NCBI GenBank assembly: GCA_945863605.1
Contig: CAMAZP010000011.1
Location: 1 to 64,000, forward strand
From: Chitinophaga pinensis
Lineage (GTDB): Bacteria > Bacteroidota > Bacteroidia > Flavobacteriales_D > Crocinitomicaceae
Length of the DNA stretch: 64,000 bases
Reading direction: 5' to 3'
Positions within the stretch are counted from its first letter, which is position 1, and the number at the start of each line of letters is the position of its first letter. The notes under the pieces were generated by a model. The model saw nothing but the letters and a program-made list of their open reading frames with translations, did no database searches and was not told the origin of the DNA. This document shows, piece after piece, positions 53,288 to 62,267 of the stretch. Position numbers and translations under genes: made by a program.

Positions 53288-54684
53288 TAAAATCTAAAGT
53301 ATAAGAAAGGATTATAAGTTGAATTGACTAGTAACATAGTTGCTAAAAACAGTAACGCGATGTTTACAACTGGTTTAACTACATTAAAGGTAGCTGTTGC
53401 ATTAATTCTTATTTTAGACTCTGGTTTGAAAACTTCATCCCACGGAATACAGAAAATAATCACCAATATAAACCAAAAAACGTGTTCTAAGGCATCTGTC
53501 ATAAAGCTTTCCCGAACTGGATTTTTGGAGTAAAATAGATTAACTACAAAGATTTTTAGCTTTTCAAAATCAAGGAAGTAGAAAATTGCGCGAGAAAAAA
53601 TAATCAAGATTAAAGTGTATGTATGGCGAAGAATACGAGGTGTTTTTTTCAATACTTTATCAAGCAGTTTTTCAATTATCATAAAGCAACCGAAATAGAA
53701 ACCCCAAAGCACAAAATTCCAACTTGCACCGTGCCAAAAACCAGTCAACAACCATACAATCATAATGTTTCGCAACTGATTAGAGCGATTTCCACCTAAG
53801 GGAATATAAACGTAATCTCTAAAGAATTTACCTAATGAAATATGCCATCTGCGATAAAAGTCTCCTACAGATTGAGCGGCGTAAGGATGTCTGAAGTTTT
53901 CGTCGTATTCAAAACCAAATAGCTTTCCTAAACCAATGGCCATATCCGAATAACCACTGAAATCAAAGTATAATTGAATAGAAAACATAGTGATTCCAAA
54001 CCAAGCTTCGTAGGAAGATAAATCGTTGAAACCAACTTCTAAATATTTGTTTACCAATTCTCCTGCAACATTTGCAATCACCACTTTTTTGAATAATCCC
54101 AAGCAAAAGCGAGTAACACCATCGCTCATTTGTGCCCAATTCAATTTTCTGTTTTCAATTTGTTCAGCAATAGTTTGATACCTTACAATCGGACCGGCAA
54201 CTAACTGATGAAACAAACTAACGAACATAAGGAAGTTCAATGGATTTTTTTGTGCTTTAACATCTCCTCGATAAACGTCAACAGCGTAAGATATCGTTTG
54301 GAAAGTATAAAAAGAAATACCAATTGGTAGTGAATTCATTGGTCGGTCGAAGGGCAAATCTCCAAAAACAGCTTGAAGATTATCCCAAATAAAACCACCA
54401 TATTTGTAAGCAATAAGTAAACCTAAATTCCCAGCAATAGAGAGTCCCACAAAGAATTTTGCACCAAATTTACCGTGCCATTTTTCAATAAAAATACCAT
54501 TGAAATAATCAAAAAAAGCACTAAACAACATTAAGAAAATCCACATGGGTTCTCCCCAAGCATAGAAAATCAACGAAAAGATGGTTAACGTTAAATTCCT
54601 AAATATGATGTTTTTCGTGATTGAGTGAAAAAGTACACTTAAAGGTAAAAACAAGTAAATAAAAGTTAGACTTGAGAAAACCAT
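53287..54684 (-). CDS. MBOAT O-acyltransferase (AlgI-like)
   Basis: This 465-residue protein has about 11-12 membrane helices and the AlgI signatures PIGISFYTFQTISYAVDVY, FYRRWHISLGKFFRDYVYIPLGGN and the catalytic His in LTGFWHGASWNFVLWG. It moves acyl (usually acetyl) groups across the inner membrane. As first gene of a three-gene operon it should supply acetyl to the AlgX-like and SGNH proteins. No polysaccharide polymerase gene lies next to it; the GT2 gene at 15.3 kb is distant. Confidence 0.92.
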   Translation of the reverse strand: MVFSSLTFIYLFLPLSVLFHSITKNIIFRNLTLTIFSLIFYAWGEPMWIFLMLFSAFFDYFNGIFIEKWHGKFGAKFFVGLSIAGNLGLLIAYKYGGFIWDNLQAVFGDLPFDRPMNSLPIGISFYTFQTISYAVDVYRGDVKAQKNPLNFLMFVSLFHQLVAGPIVRYQTIAEQIENRKLNWAQMSDGVTRFCLGLFKKVVIANVAGELVNKYLEVGFNDLSSYEAWFGITMFSIQLYFDFSGYSDMAIGLGKLFGFEYDENFRHPYAAQSVGDFYRRWHISLGKFFRDYVYIPLGGNRSNQLRNIMIVWLLTGFWHGASWNFVLWGFYFGCFMIIEKLLDKVLKKTPRILRHTYTLILIIFSRAIFYFLDFEKLKIFVVNLFYSKNPVRESFMTDALEHVFWFILVIIFCIPWDEVFKPESKIRINATATFNVVKPVVNIALLFLATMLLVNSTYNPFLYFRF

Positions 54685-54801
54685 AGAAAAATGTATACTT
54701 TTTAATTAATGAGTGCGAAAATAAGTAGTATTAATGAAATTTAAGACAAATGTTGTTATTTCATTAATTTTTTTCATTTTTTGAGAATAAAATAATTTTT
54801 T

Positions 54802-55860
54802 TTAGTCAATTTCCGAAAAATAATTCTTCATTTGATTTGGCCAAAGTTCCTTTGTTTTTAGTAATTCTTCCAAGTAGATTATGGGTAGTTGAGCAACATT
54901 TGCCCAAACTAATTTATTGAACTGATTATCGGGGTGTTGCTCCCTTCGGTTTGTCATTGGTGAAAGTTCAACACAAACTGCTAACATATCTAATTTTACT
55001 CGAATATAATTTTCCAAACCGCAACCATAATTGATTGGATTATAAGACAAATTCATCATTTTTAATCCTGTCTTTTGAGCTACTTTTCCGCTAATTAAAC
55101 TATCCACATTATTGAATTTATCATATGTATCGCAATCTCCCCAGAAAAGTACATTTCCTTTTGTATGAAATGAAAGCGTCAGAATTGGATTTAGTTTATT
55201 TACAAAATTTTGAAGCACAATAGTTTCTTTAGCTTCGGCAGGAAAACAACCTTTGTATCCCTCAGATGCAGGTACTTCTTGCGAAATAGCTGTGCATTTA
55301 TACAAGTGATTACCATCATCGAAATTACTGTTTAAGTCAACACCAAGTCCATTTGCTTTCCATGCACTGAAACTATCTATTCGTTTAATTTTCATGATAC
55401 TATCTTTAAATTTTTCGATTCCAACCCAATCTTCATGTGCTATTTTCAAGCCATCAGGATTGACAACTGGTGAAATATAAAAATCAAAAAATTCCAAATA
55501 TTTTGAGGCTTTATCATAAGTATTGTTTAAGCCAACAACTGAAAGTAAAAATAGATTAGCAAACTTCATTAACATTTTAGAGCTGTAATCCTCGCGTGCA
55601 TGAATGTTTCCAACTAACCAAATCGGGTATTTTTTATGTTTACTTTCGGAATGTATTTTTAAGGTTAAAATCGGCAAGCTAAATTCAGAAAACCCAATAG
55701 TATCAAGTTTAACAAAAGGTTGAAATTCTTTGTTAATCTTATACAAATCATCATTTATTGCATTGTTTGTATATTTCAAATTGTCCTCTACATAATAGCC
55801 CATCTGAGCAAACACACTCAAATTCAACAACAAAAAATAGATCGAAAATCGAAAATTCAT
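54802..55860 (-). CDS. M14 family zinc carboxypeptidase
   Basis: This 352-residue protein has a signal peptide (about 1-18) and the M14 ligands: His and Glu in GNIHAREDYSS (HxxE), SPVVNPDG, the third Zn ligand in LTLSFHTKGN, and a late CVELSP that carries the catalytic Glu. The fold is single-domain with no visible sorting domain, so a periplasmic or lipid-free secreted enzyme is likely. It could trim peptides or peptidoglycan stems. Confidence 0.85.
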   Translation of the reverse strand: MNFRFSIYFLLLNLSVFAQMGYYVEDNLKYTNNAINDDLYKINKEFQPFVKLDTIGFSEFSLPILTLKIHSESKHKKYPIWLVGNIHAREDYSSKMLMKFANLFLLSVVGLNNTYDKASKYLEFFDFYISPVVNPDGLKIAHEDWVGIEKFKDSIMKIKRIDSFSAWKANGLGVDLNSNFDDGNHLYKCTAISQEVPASEGYKGCFPAEAKETIVLQNFVNKLNPILTLSFHTKGNVLFWGDCDTYDKFNNVDSLISGKVAQKTGLKMMNLSYNPINYGCGLENYIRVKLDMLAVCVELSPMTNRREQHPDNQFNKLVWANVAQLPIIYLEELLKTKELWPNQMKNYFSEID

Positions 55861-55939
55861 AAAATTAGAACTGTATTTTAGTAAAAGATTACATTAATTT
55901 TAAATCTAAAATTAATACCTTCGACAAATATACAATCCT

Positions 55940-56893
55940 ATGTCAGAAAAAGCAGCCCTATGTTCCCTTTTGAATATCGAATATCCAGTTATCATAGCAC
56001 CGATGTTTTTAGTTTCAAATGAAAAAATGATTATTGAAGGTATTAAATCTGGAATTACAGGAGCTATACCTGCACTAAATTACAGAACAACGGAAGAACT
56101 TAGAAAAGCCATACGTTTAATCAAAACAGAAGTACAAGGACCATTTGGAATAAACTTAATTGTCAATCAATCAAACTTTTTATACAAGGAACAACTACAA
56201 GTTTGTTGCGAAGAAAAAATTGATTTCTTTATCACTTCATTAGGTTCACCAGAAGAAACAATAAAAAAAGCACATAAATACGGAGTTAAAGTTTTTTGTG
56301 ATGTAACTGATGTAAAATACGCTTTAAAAGTAGAAGCTTTAGGGGCGGATGCTGTAATCGCTGTTTGTAAAGAAGCAGGCGGGCACGCTGGAAACATTTC
56401 TTACAAGGAATTAATTCCAGAATTGAAAAAAGTGTGTAAAATCCCAGTGCTTTCTGCTGGAGGAATCGGAACAGGACAAGGAATTAAACAAATGTTAGAG
56501 TTAGGTGCAGATGGTGTTTCAATGGGAAGTATTTTCATAGCTACGGAAGAAGCACCCGTTTCTCAAGAATACAAAGATGCTTGCGTGCAATATGGTGCTA
56601 AAGACATTGTTAAAACTACCAAGTTATCCGGCACTCCATGCACTGTAATTAATACTCCCTATGTTAAACAAATTGGAACTAAGCAAAATTGGTTGGAGCG
56701 TATATTAAATAAAAATAAACGTTTAAAAAAATGGTTTAAAGCATTGACTTTCATGCGTGGAATGAAAAGTTTGCAAAACGCGGCTTTCAGCTCAACCTAT
56801 AAAACTGTCTGGTGTGCTGGCCCTTCAATTGAACACGTTACAAAAATACGTTCAGTAAGAGAAGTTGTTGAGGATTTAAAAAGAGACCTATAG
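55940..56893 (+). CDS. Nitronate monooxygenase/FabK-like flavoenzyme
   Basis: This 317-residue TIM-barrel flavoprotein has the N-terminal YPVIIAPMFLVSN, VCKEAGGHAGN with the catalytic-type His, VLSAGGIGTGQGI and GADGVSMGSIFIATEEAP, which bind FMN phosphate. These are the motifs of the 2-nitropropane dioxygenase (NMO) and FabK enoyl-ACP reductase superfamily. The two functions cannot be told apart from these motifs. It is followed by a biotin carrier gene with its own promoter. Confidence 0.85.
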   Translation: MSEKAALCSLLNIEYPVIIAPMFLVSNEKMIIEGIKSGITGAIPALNYRTTEELRKAIRLIKTEVQGPFGINLIVNQSNFLYKEQLQVCCEEKIDFFITSLGSPEETIKKAHKYGVKVFCDVTDVKYALKVEALGADAVIAVCKEAGGHAGNISYKELIPELKKVCKIPVLSAGGIGTGQGIKQMLELGADGVSMGSIFIATEEAPVSQEYKDACVQYGAKDIVKTTKLSGTPCTVINTPYVKQIGTKQNWLERILNKNKRLKKWFKALTFMRGMKSLQNAAFSSTYKTVWCAGPSIEHVTKIRSVREVVEDLKRDL

Positions 56894-56936
56894 TAAATTA
56901 AAATTTCTATTGATAAATGTTTTTTAATTTTTAAAC

Positions 56937-56944
56937 TATATTTG
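56937..56944 (+). promoter_or_regulatory. TAnnTTTG promoter box abutting the biotin-carrier start
   Basis: TATATTTG is separated from the ATG at 56949 by four bases (TCCT), the same geometry as at glyS. Confidence 0.65.
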
Positions 56945-56948
56945 TCCT

Positions 56949-57419
56949 ATGCAGTCAGATTCACGTTGGTTATTAGATGGTCAGGTAGTAGACTCAAGCG
57001 ATGGTGCTTTTGTAAAATGGTATGACCACACTTATTTTTTGTTGCTTCACAAAGGCAAAAAATTTCATGGTGAAATCGTAAAAGATGATACTGAAAATAA
57101 TCAAATGACTATTAAAATCAATCACCGTGTTTTTCAGGTTAAGAAACGAGGCGAATTAGACGAATTGATAGCTTCTTTAGGATTAGACGTTCCTAAAATC
57201 AAAAAACTTAAAGAATTATCTGCTCCAATGCCAGGAAGAGTATTAAAAATTTTCGTTAGAGAAGGAGATGAAATTCAAATTGGAGATAACGTTCTTTCAC
57301 TCGAAGCAATGAAAATGGAAAACATTCTTAAAGCTGAAGGAATCGGAACGGTAAGCAAAATCTGCATTGCAGAAGGAGATGTGGTAGATAAAGGAGCTGT
57401 GCTGATTGAATTTGAATAA
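56949..57419 (+). CDS. Biotin carboxyl carrier protein-like (acyl-CoA carboxylase subunit)
   Basis: This 156-residue protein has an unidentified N-terminal part (about 1-80) and a C-terminal biotinyl domain (about 88-156) with SAPMPGRVLKIFVREGDEI and the biotinylation site EAMKMEN. Such proteins carry carboxyl groups for acyl-CoA or oxaloacetate decarboxylase-type complexes. No carboxylase or carboxyltransferase gene lies next to it, so the partners are elsewhere. Confidence 0.88.
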   Translation: MQSDSRWLLDGQVVDSSDGAFVKWYDHTYFLLLHKGKKFHGEIVKDDTENNQMTIKINHRVFQVKKRGELDELIASLGLDVPKIKKLKELSAPMPGRVLKIFVREGDEIQIGDNVLSLEAMKMENILKAEGIGTVSKICIAEGDVVDKGAVLIEFE

Positions 57420-57429
57420 TTTATTTGCC

Positions 57430-57453
57430 ATTCTTTTGCTTGATCAAAAGAAT
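57430..57453. repeat. Short perfect hairpin after the biotin-carrier gene
   Basis: ATTCTTTTG and CAAAAGAAT form a 9-bp perfect stem around a six-base loop. It lies 11 bp after the stop and may serve as a terminator-like 3' end. It is followed by AATCAAAAATCAAGGC, which I associate from memory with repeated intergenic sequences in Flavobacteriales. Confidence 0.6.
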
Positions 57454-57463
57454 CAAAAATCAA

Positions 57464-57629
57464 GGCTTTGAATTTCTATTTGTTCGCAAATTATTGTTAT
57501 AAATAGTTACAACTCGTAGCGAACAATTTTAACTCCTTTCTGAAACTGAAATTTTTTGAAAATGTTCTTACAGAAATTTTAAAAATTAACAGTTTCAGTG
57601 CAGTAGCTAAAACCTAGAAATTCAAGGCC
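57464..57629. repeat. Nested inverted-repeat element in the 416-bp gap before ppk1
   Basis: The outer arms GGCTTTGAATTTCTA (57464-57478) and TAGAAATTCAAGGCC (57615-57629) pair at 14 of 15 positions. Inside lie two more exact stems: TTGTTCGC/GCGAACAA (57480-57487 with 57519-57526) and CTGAAACTG/CAGTTTCAG (57540-57548 with 57590-57598). Folded, this is a three-way junction. No coding frame spans it. The remaining gap (57630-57820) shows only AT-rich sequence. Confidence 0.7.
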
Positions 57630-57821
57630 GAATTAGATTCGCTTTTATTTATCAATTAGATTTTGACTCAAGTAATATTTCTTTTTAGATTTAAATTGAA
57701 TTTTTTTATGTCTTTAATTTTTTGATTTTATTGGTTCTATTTTTCCTGTTTTAATGTTATGAACACAATCTATTTCTTAAAATTTATTAAGCTTTTTCTA
57801 AATTTTTAATCTACTTTTTGG

Positions 57822-57829
57822 CATCTTTG
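57822..57829 (+). promoter_or_regulatory. Promoter-like box next to the ppk1 start
   Basis: CATCTTTG differs from TAnnTTTG at one base and ends 5 nt before the ATG at 57835. Confidence 0.5.
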
Positions 57830-57834
57830 CGAAG

Positions 57835-59871
57835 ATGGAAATAATTAATAGAGAATTAAGTTGGCTTTCTTTCAATGACCGAGTATTGCAAGAAGCTTTA
57901 GATGATCAAGTGCCAGTAGTTGAACGCATGCGATTCTTAGGAATTTACTCCAATAACATGGATGAGTTTTATCGTGTTCGTGTGGCAAATATCCGTCGAA
58001 TGATAGCTTTAAAAAAACAAAAAGTTGATGGTTTCGACGGCACATCTGCTGAACTTTATCAAGAAATTCGAGACGTAGTAATCGAACAACAACAAAAATT
58101 CGAACTTGCATACAGACGTATTTTACGTGTTTTGGTAAAAGAAAGAATTCATCACACCGACGAAAAAAGAATCACAATAGCACATAAAAAAGAGTTAAGT
58201 GTGTATTTCCATGAACAATTAAAACATGTTATTTTTCCAATTATTTTGGATAAGAAAAATACGTTTCCAAAATTACGTGATTATGCAATTTATTTAGCTG
58301 TTAGAATCGTTGAGAAAAAAAATAAAGTTCGCTACGCATTGATACAGATTCCGACAGATTTCTCTCGATTTTATCAACTTAAGAAAGGGGATGATATTCG
58401 AATTATTCTTATTGATGACATTATTCGTTTGTACTTAAAAGAGATATTTTCAATTTTTGAGCCAATTGAAATTGATGCATACACTTTCAAGTTTACCAGA
58501 GATGCTGAGCTCGATTTAGACGACGATTTAACACTTTCATTTATTGAGAAAATAGAAAAAAGCTTGAAACAACGCAAAAAAGGAATTCCGGTGCGTTTCG
58601 TTTACGATGAAAAAATGCCAGATGATTTATTGGCATATTTGTTACAAGCTCTAAATCTAAAATCTGGCATCAATACAATTCCTGGAGGTCGTTACCATAA
58701 TTTTAAGGACTTTATTTCTTTTCCAGATTTTGGTAGACCAGAATTTGTTTATCCTGTACAATTACCCTGTAAAGTTCCACAATTCGAAATGGGTAAAGGG
58801 ATAATTGAAACGATATTGAAGGAAGATGTACTTTTACATTTTCCTTATCAAAGATTTAGTTATATTGTAGATTTACTAAGAGAAGCTGCAATAGACCCCA
58901 AAGTAAGAGAAATAAAAATAAACATATACAGAGTAGCTAGTAAATCAGAGATTATGAATGCTTTAATGGCAGCTGTTTTCAATGGAAAACAAGTGACCGT
59001 TATTTTTGAATTACAAGCGCGCTTCGATGAGGAAAATAATTTGTATTGGAGTGATCGATTGAAAGAATTTGGTGCAAAAGTAATTTATGGTTTTCCAAAT
59101 TTAAAAGTACACTCTAAGCTCCTTCAAATCAAACGAATAAAAGATGCAAAAGAGCAATATATTACTTATATAGGAACCGGAAATTTTAATGAAAAATCTG
59201 CTAGAATTTACAGTGATTTTGCCTATTTAACATCGCGTACAGAAGTCTCAAACGAAGTAAGTAAAGTATTTAGATTATTAGAAAGTCACATCGAGCCAAT
59301 AACATTCCGTAAATTATTGGTATCACCTTTTAATGCGAAAAGAAGACTTATCGCCTTGATTGACAGGGAGATATTAGCAGTTAAAAAAGGTAAAAAATCG
59401 GGTATTAAAATCAAACTTAATAATTTGACAGACCAAACAATAATAAATAAATTTTATCAAGCGAGTCAAGCTGGTGTTAAAGTAGATATGATTATCAGAG
59501 GAATTTGTTGTTTGATTCCGGGTAAAAAAGGATTAAGTGAAAAAATCAAAGTCATTAGTATAGTTGATCGTTACTTAGAACATGCACGATTTATGAAATT
59601 TGAAAATTCTGGTAAACCTGAATACTTTATAACAAGTGCAGATTTCATGGAACGTAATCTAGATAAAAGAATTGAAGTAGGTGTCTTAGTTGAATGTTTA
59701 ACTATTCAAAAAGAATTAGATTTGATTTTCAATTATCAGTGGAGTGGAAGTGTAAAAGCTAGATTAATTACTGCCGATTTCAAAAATCAGTACAGACGTA
59801 CAGATATCCCAACTTTTCATGCCCAAGTTGAACTTTACAACTACTACAAACAAAAAGAAAATGGAGTTTAG
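57835..59871 (+). CDS. ppk1: Polyphosphate kinase 1
   Basis: This 678-residue protein has the four PPK1 domains: N-terminal NRELSWLSFNDRVLQEA, YSNNMDEFYRVRVANI, the phospholipase-D-like core with RFDEENNLYWSDRLKE and the autophosphorylated His426 in KVHSKLL, and a second His583 in YLEHARF. It reversibly makes polyphosphate from ATP. Length is usual for the family. No exopolyphosphatase gene is adjacent. Confidence 0.95.
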   Translation: MEIINRELSWLSFNDRVLQEALDDQVPVVERMRFLGIYSNNMDEFYRVRVANIRRMIALKKQKVDGFDGTSAELYQEIRDVVIEQQQKFELAYRRILRVLVKERIHHTDEKRITIAHKKELSVYFHEQLKHVIFPIILDKKNTFPKLRDYAIYLAVRIVEKKNKVRYALIQIPTDFSRFYQLKKGDDIRIILIDDIIRLYLKEIFSIFEPIEIDAYTFKFTRDAELDLDDDLTLSFIEKIEKSLKQRKKGIPVRFVYDEKMPDDLLAYLLQALNLKSGINTIPGGRYHNFKDFISFPDFGRPEFVYPVQLPCKVPQFEMGKGIIETILKEDVLLHFPYQRFSYIVDLLREAAIDPKVREIKINIYRVASKSEIMNALMAAVFNGKQVTVIFELQARFDEENNLYWSDRLKEFGAKVIYGFPNLKVHSKLLQIKRIKDAKEQYITYIGTGNFNEKSARIYSDFAYLTSRTEVSNEVSKVFRLLESHIEPITFRKLLVSPFNAKRRLIALIDREILAVKKGKKSGIKIKLNNLTDQTIINKFYQASQAGVKVDMIIRGICCLIPGKKGLSEKIKVISIVDRYLEHARFMKFENSGKPEYFITSADFMERNLDKRIEVGVLVECLTIQKELDLIFNYQWSGSVKARLITADFKNQYRRTDIPTFHAQVELYNYYKQKENGV

Positions 59872-59949
59872 CTGTTTTTTTTGAACAATTTTTATATTCA
59901 TTTTTTCTTAATTAAGAAACTATATTTTAGAGTGAAACATATATTTCCT

Positions 59950-59957
59950 TAAATTTG
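59950..59957 (+). promoter_or_regulatory. TAnnTTTG promoter box of the etfBA operon
   Basis: TAAATTTG lies 24 nt before the ATG at 59982. A TTG/ATG-type start inside or next to it (59955) would place translation upstream of transcription and is rejected. Confidence 0.65.
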
Positions 59958-59981
59958 TACTACAAAAAAAAACGAAAGAGA

Positions 59982-60722
59982 ATGAAAATTTTGGTTTGTA
60001 TTAGTAAGTCACCAGACACAACTTCTAAAGTTGCTTTCATTGACGGAAACACTAAGTTTGATGAAAATGGAGTCCAATATATTGTTAACCCTTATGATGA
60101 GTGGTATGCACTTGTTCGCGCTTTGGAAATCAAAGAAACAAGTGGTGGACAGGTAACAATTGTTACCGTTGGTGCAGCAGCAGATGAGGCTGTAATAAGA
60201 AAAGCACTTGCAATTGGTGCTGACGAAGCAGTTAGAATTGATGCAGACCCAAAAGATGCCTACTATACCGCTATGCAAATTGCTGAATATGCAAAATCTA
60301 AAGATTTTGACTTGATATTGACAGGTAAAGAAACAATTAACTATAATGGCTCACAAGTTGGTGGTATGATTGCTGAAGCATTAGATTTACCATTTGTTTC
60401 ATTAGCATCAAAATTAGACTTAAATGGTGTAAATCTTCTGTTAGAAAGAGAAATTGTTGGTGGAGTACAAATTGTTGAGGTTGCAACACCAGCAGTTGTT
60501 TCGGCTGCTAAAGGAATGGCAGAACAAAGAATTCCAAATATGCGTGGAATTATGGCAGCAAGAACAAAACCACTTTCTGTAATTGCACCATTTCCAATTG
60601 AAGAATTAACAAGCTTCTTATCCTACACTATGCCGGAAGCTAAATCAACAGTTAAATTAATAAATCCTGAAAACATGGATGAATTGGTAGAATTGTTACA
60701 CAATGAAGCAAAAGTAATTTAA
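59982..60722 (+). CDS. etfB: Electron transfer flavoprotein beta subunit
   Basis: This 246-residue protein begins MKILVCISKSPDTTSKVAF, has VNPYDEWYALVRALEIKE, an AMP-binding region around LTGKETINYNGSQVGGM, and VATPAVVSAAKGMAEQRIP. With EtfA it accepts electrons from acyl-CoA and other dehydrogenases. An upstream in-frame start (59955) would add MYYKKKRKR, but the promoter box and family length favour 59982. etfA follows 19 bp later. Confidence 0.95.
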   Translation: MKILVCISKSPDTTSKVAFIDGNTKFDENGVQYIVNPYDEWYALVRALEIKETSGGQVTIVTVGAAADEAVIRKALAIGADEAVRIDADPKDAYYTAMQIAEYAKSKDFDLILTGKETINYNGSQVGGMIAEALDLPFVSLASKLDLNGVNLLLEREIVGGVQIVEVATPAVVSAAKGMAEQRIPNMRGIMAARTKPLSVIAPFPIEELTSFLSYTMPEAKSTVKLINPENMDELVELLHNEAKVI

Positions 60723-60741
60723 TAGTTTTAAAAAGATTTTT

Positions 60742-61683
60742 ATGATTTTAGTTTATGTAAACTCAAAAAACGGTCTTTCAAAATCAGCTTTGGAAACTGT
60801 AACTTATGGAAAAAAATTGGGCGCTATTGTTACAGTTGTCACTAATGGTAATGCTAGCATAGATTTACTTTCATCACTTGGAGAATATGGTGCATCAAAA
60901 GTGATCGTTGACAGAGAAGTTGATGGAGAAGATGCACAGCAATTGACACGTTTGATTGCTTCAGTTGCACAATCCGTTGGAGCAAATACTGTTGTTTTTT
61001 CTCATGATTTAATTGGAAAAGCTGTAGCACCAAGATTATCAGTAAGATTAAAAGCAGGTTTAGTTGCGGGAGCTATTTCTATACCTGATACAGACGGAAC
61101 TATAAAGGTTAATGTTTTCTCAGGAAAAGCTATGGGTTCAGTAAAAGTTAACTCTGCCATCAGAATCATTTCATTATTGCCAAATAGTATTCAGCCTGAA
61201 GTTTCTAAAGAAGTGTGTAACGTTGAAGAAACCTCTGGAGAAGGATTAACTGCAGCAATAAAAGTAATTTCAACTAAAAAACCAGAGGGAGAGATTCCAT
61301 TACCAGAAGCAGAATTAGTTGTTTCAGCAGGAAGAGGATTGAAAGGTCCTGAAAATTGGGGAATGATTGAAGATTTAGCAAAATTATTAGGAGCTGCGAC
61401 TGCTTGTTCTCGTCCAGTTGCAGATATAGGTTGGAGACCTCACCATGAACATGTTGGTCAAACAGGGGTTGCCATTCGTCCAAATTTATATATTGCAGTT
61501 GGGATTTCAGGAGCAATTCAGCATTTAGCTGGAGTAAATGGCTCTAAAGTAATTGTTGTAGTTAATACAGACGCAGAAGCACCTTTCTTTAAAGCAGCAG
61601 ATTATGGAATTGTTGGTGATGCATTTGAAGTAGTGCCTAGGTTAAATGAGGCAATAAGAAAATTCAAAGCAGCTCAACACTAA
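60742..61683 (+). CDS. etfA: Electron transfer flavoprotein alpha subunit
   Basis: This 313-residue protein has the EtfA C-terminal FAD-binding domain: VVSAGRGLKGPENWGMIEDL, SRPVADIGWRPHHEHVGQTG and NLYIAVGISGAIQHLAGVNG. It forms the FAD-containing heterodimer with EtfB. The usual DAE segment near the end is VNTDAEAPFFKAADYGIVGD. Complete and in the typical etfBA order. Confidence 0.95.
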   Translation: MILVYVNSKNGLSKSALETVTYGKKLGAIVTVVTNGNASIDLLSSLGEYGASKVIVDREVDGEDAQQLTRLIASVAQSVGANTVVFSHDLIGKAVAPRLSVRLKAGLVAGAISIPDTDGTIKVNVFSGKAMGSVKVNSAIRIISLLPNSIQPEVSKEVCNVEETSGEGLTAAIKVISTKKPEGEIPLPEAELVVSAGRGLKGPENWGMIEDLAKLLGAATACSRPVADIGWRPHHEHVGQTGVAIRPNLYIAVGISGAIQHLAGVNGSKVIVVVNTDAEAPFFKAADYGIVGDAFEVVPRLNEAIRKFKAAQH

Positions 61684-61700
61684 GGGTTCAAAAGAATTAC

Positions 61701-62267
61701 ATGCAAAAAGTTAAATTAGAAATTACAGGTATTGCTTATAGTCAGACTCAGTCTGGCTCATATGTTTTAACATTAGTTGAATCTGCAGGCAAAAGAAAAT
61801 TACCAATTGTAATTGGTGGATTTGAAGCACAGGCCATAGCTGTAGAATTAGAAAAAATGATTCCAAACCGACCATTGACTCATGATTTAATCAAAACATT
61901 TTGTAAGTCTTATGGTGTAAATGTTTGTGAAATTCTCATTTATAAATTCCACGAAGGGGTTTTTTATTCTAAAATCATTTGTGAAAAAGAAAATACAATA
62001 ACAGAAATAGATTCTCGTACTTCTGATGCTATTGCTGTTGGCGTGCGATTTAATGCTCCAATATTCACCTTGTCAACAATTTTAGATGAAGTTGGTGGAT
62101 CTGAAGATATAAATTTTGATAATGACGATGATGAGTATAATGAAGAAATTAGTGAAGTAGATGATATTTCTTTAGACGAATTAAATTCACAATTATCAGA
62201 AGCGATAGAAAATGAAGATTACGAATTAGCCTCAAGACTACGCGATGAAATTAACAAAAGAGGCTAA
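61701..62267 (+). CDS. Bifunctional nuclease family (DUF151) protein with C-terminal UVR motif
   Basis: This 188-residue protein has a DUF151 domain (about 1-125; VLTLVESAGKRKLPIVIGG, IAVELEKMIPNRPLTHDL, EIDSRTSDAIAVGVRF), then an acidic linker and a UVR motif (about 155-188; LNSQLSEAIENEDYELASR) like that of UvrB/UvrC. This DUF151-UVR layout is common in Bacteroidota and may link nuclease activity to partner binding. It follows etfA by 17 bp, and its end overlaps the symporter gene by 23 bp. Confidence 0.88.
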   Translation: MQKVKLEITGIAYSQTQSGSYVLTLVESAGKRKLPIVIGGFEAQAIAVELEKMIPNRPLTHDLIKTFCKSYGVNVCEILIYKFHEGVFYSKIICEKENTITEIDSRTSDAIAVGVRFNAPIFTLSTILDEVGGSEDINFDNDDDEYNEEISEVDDISLDELNSQLSEAIENEDYELASRLRDEINKRG

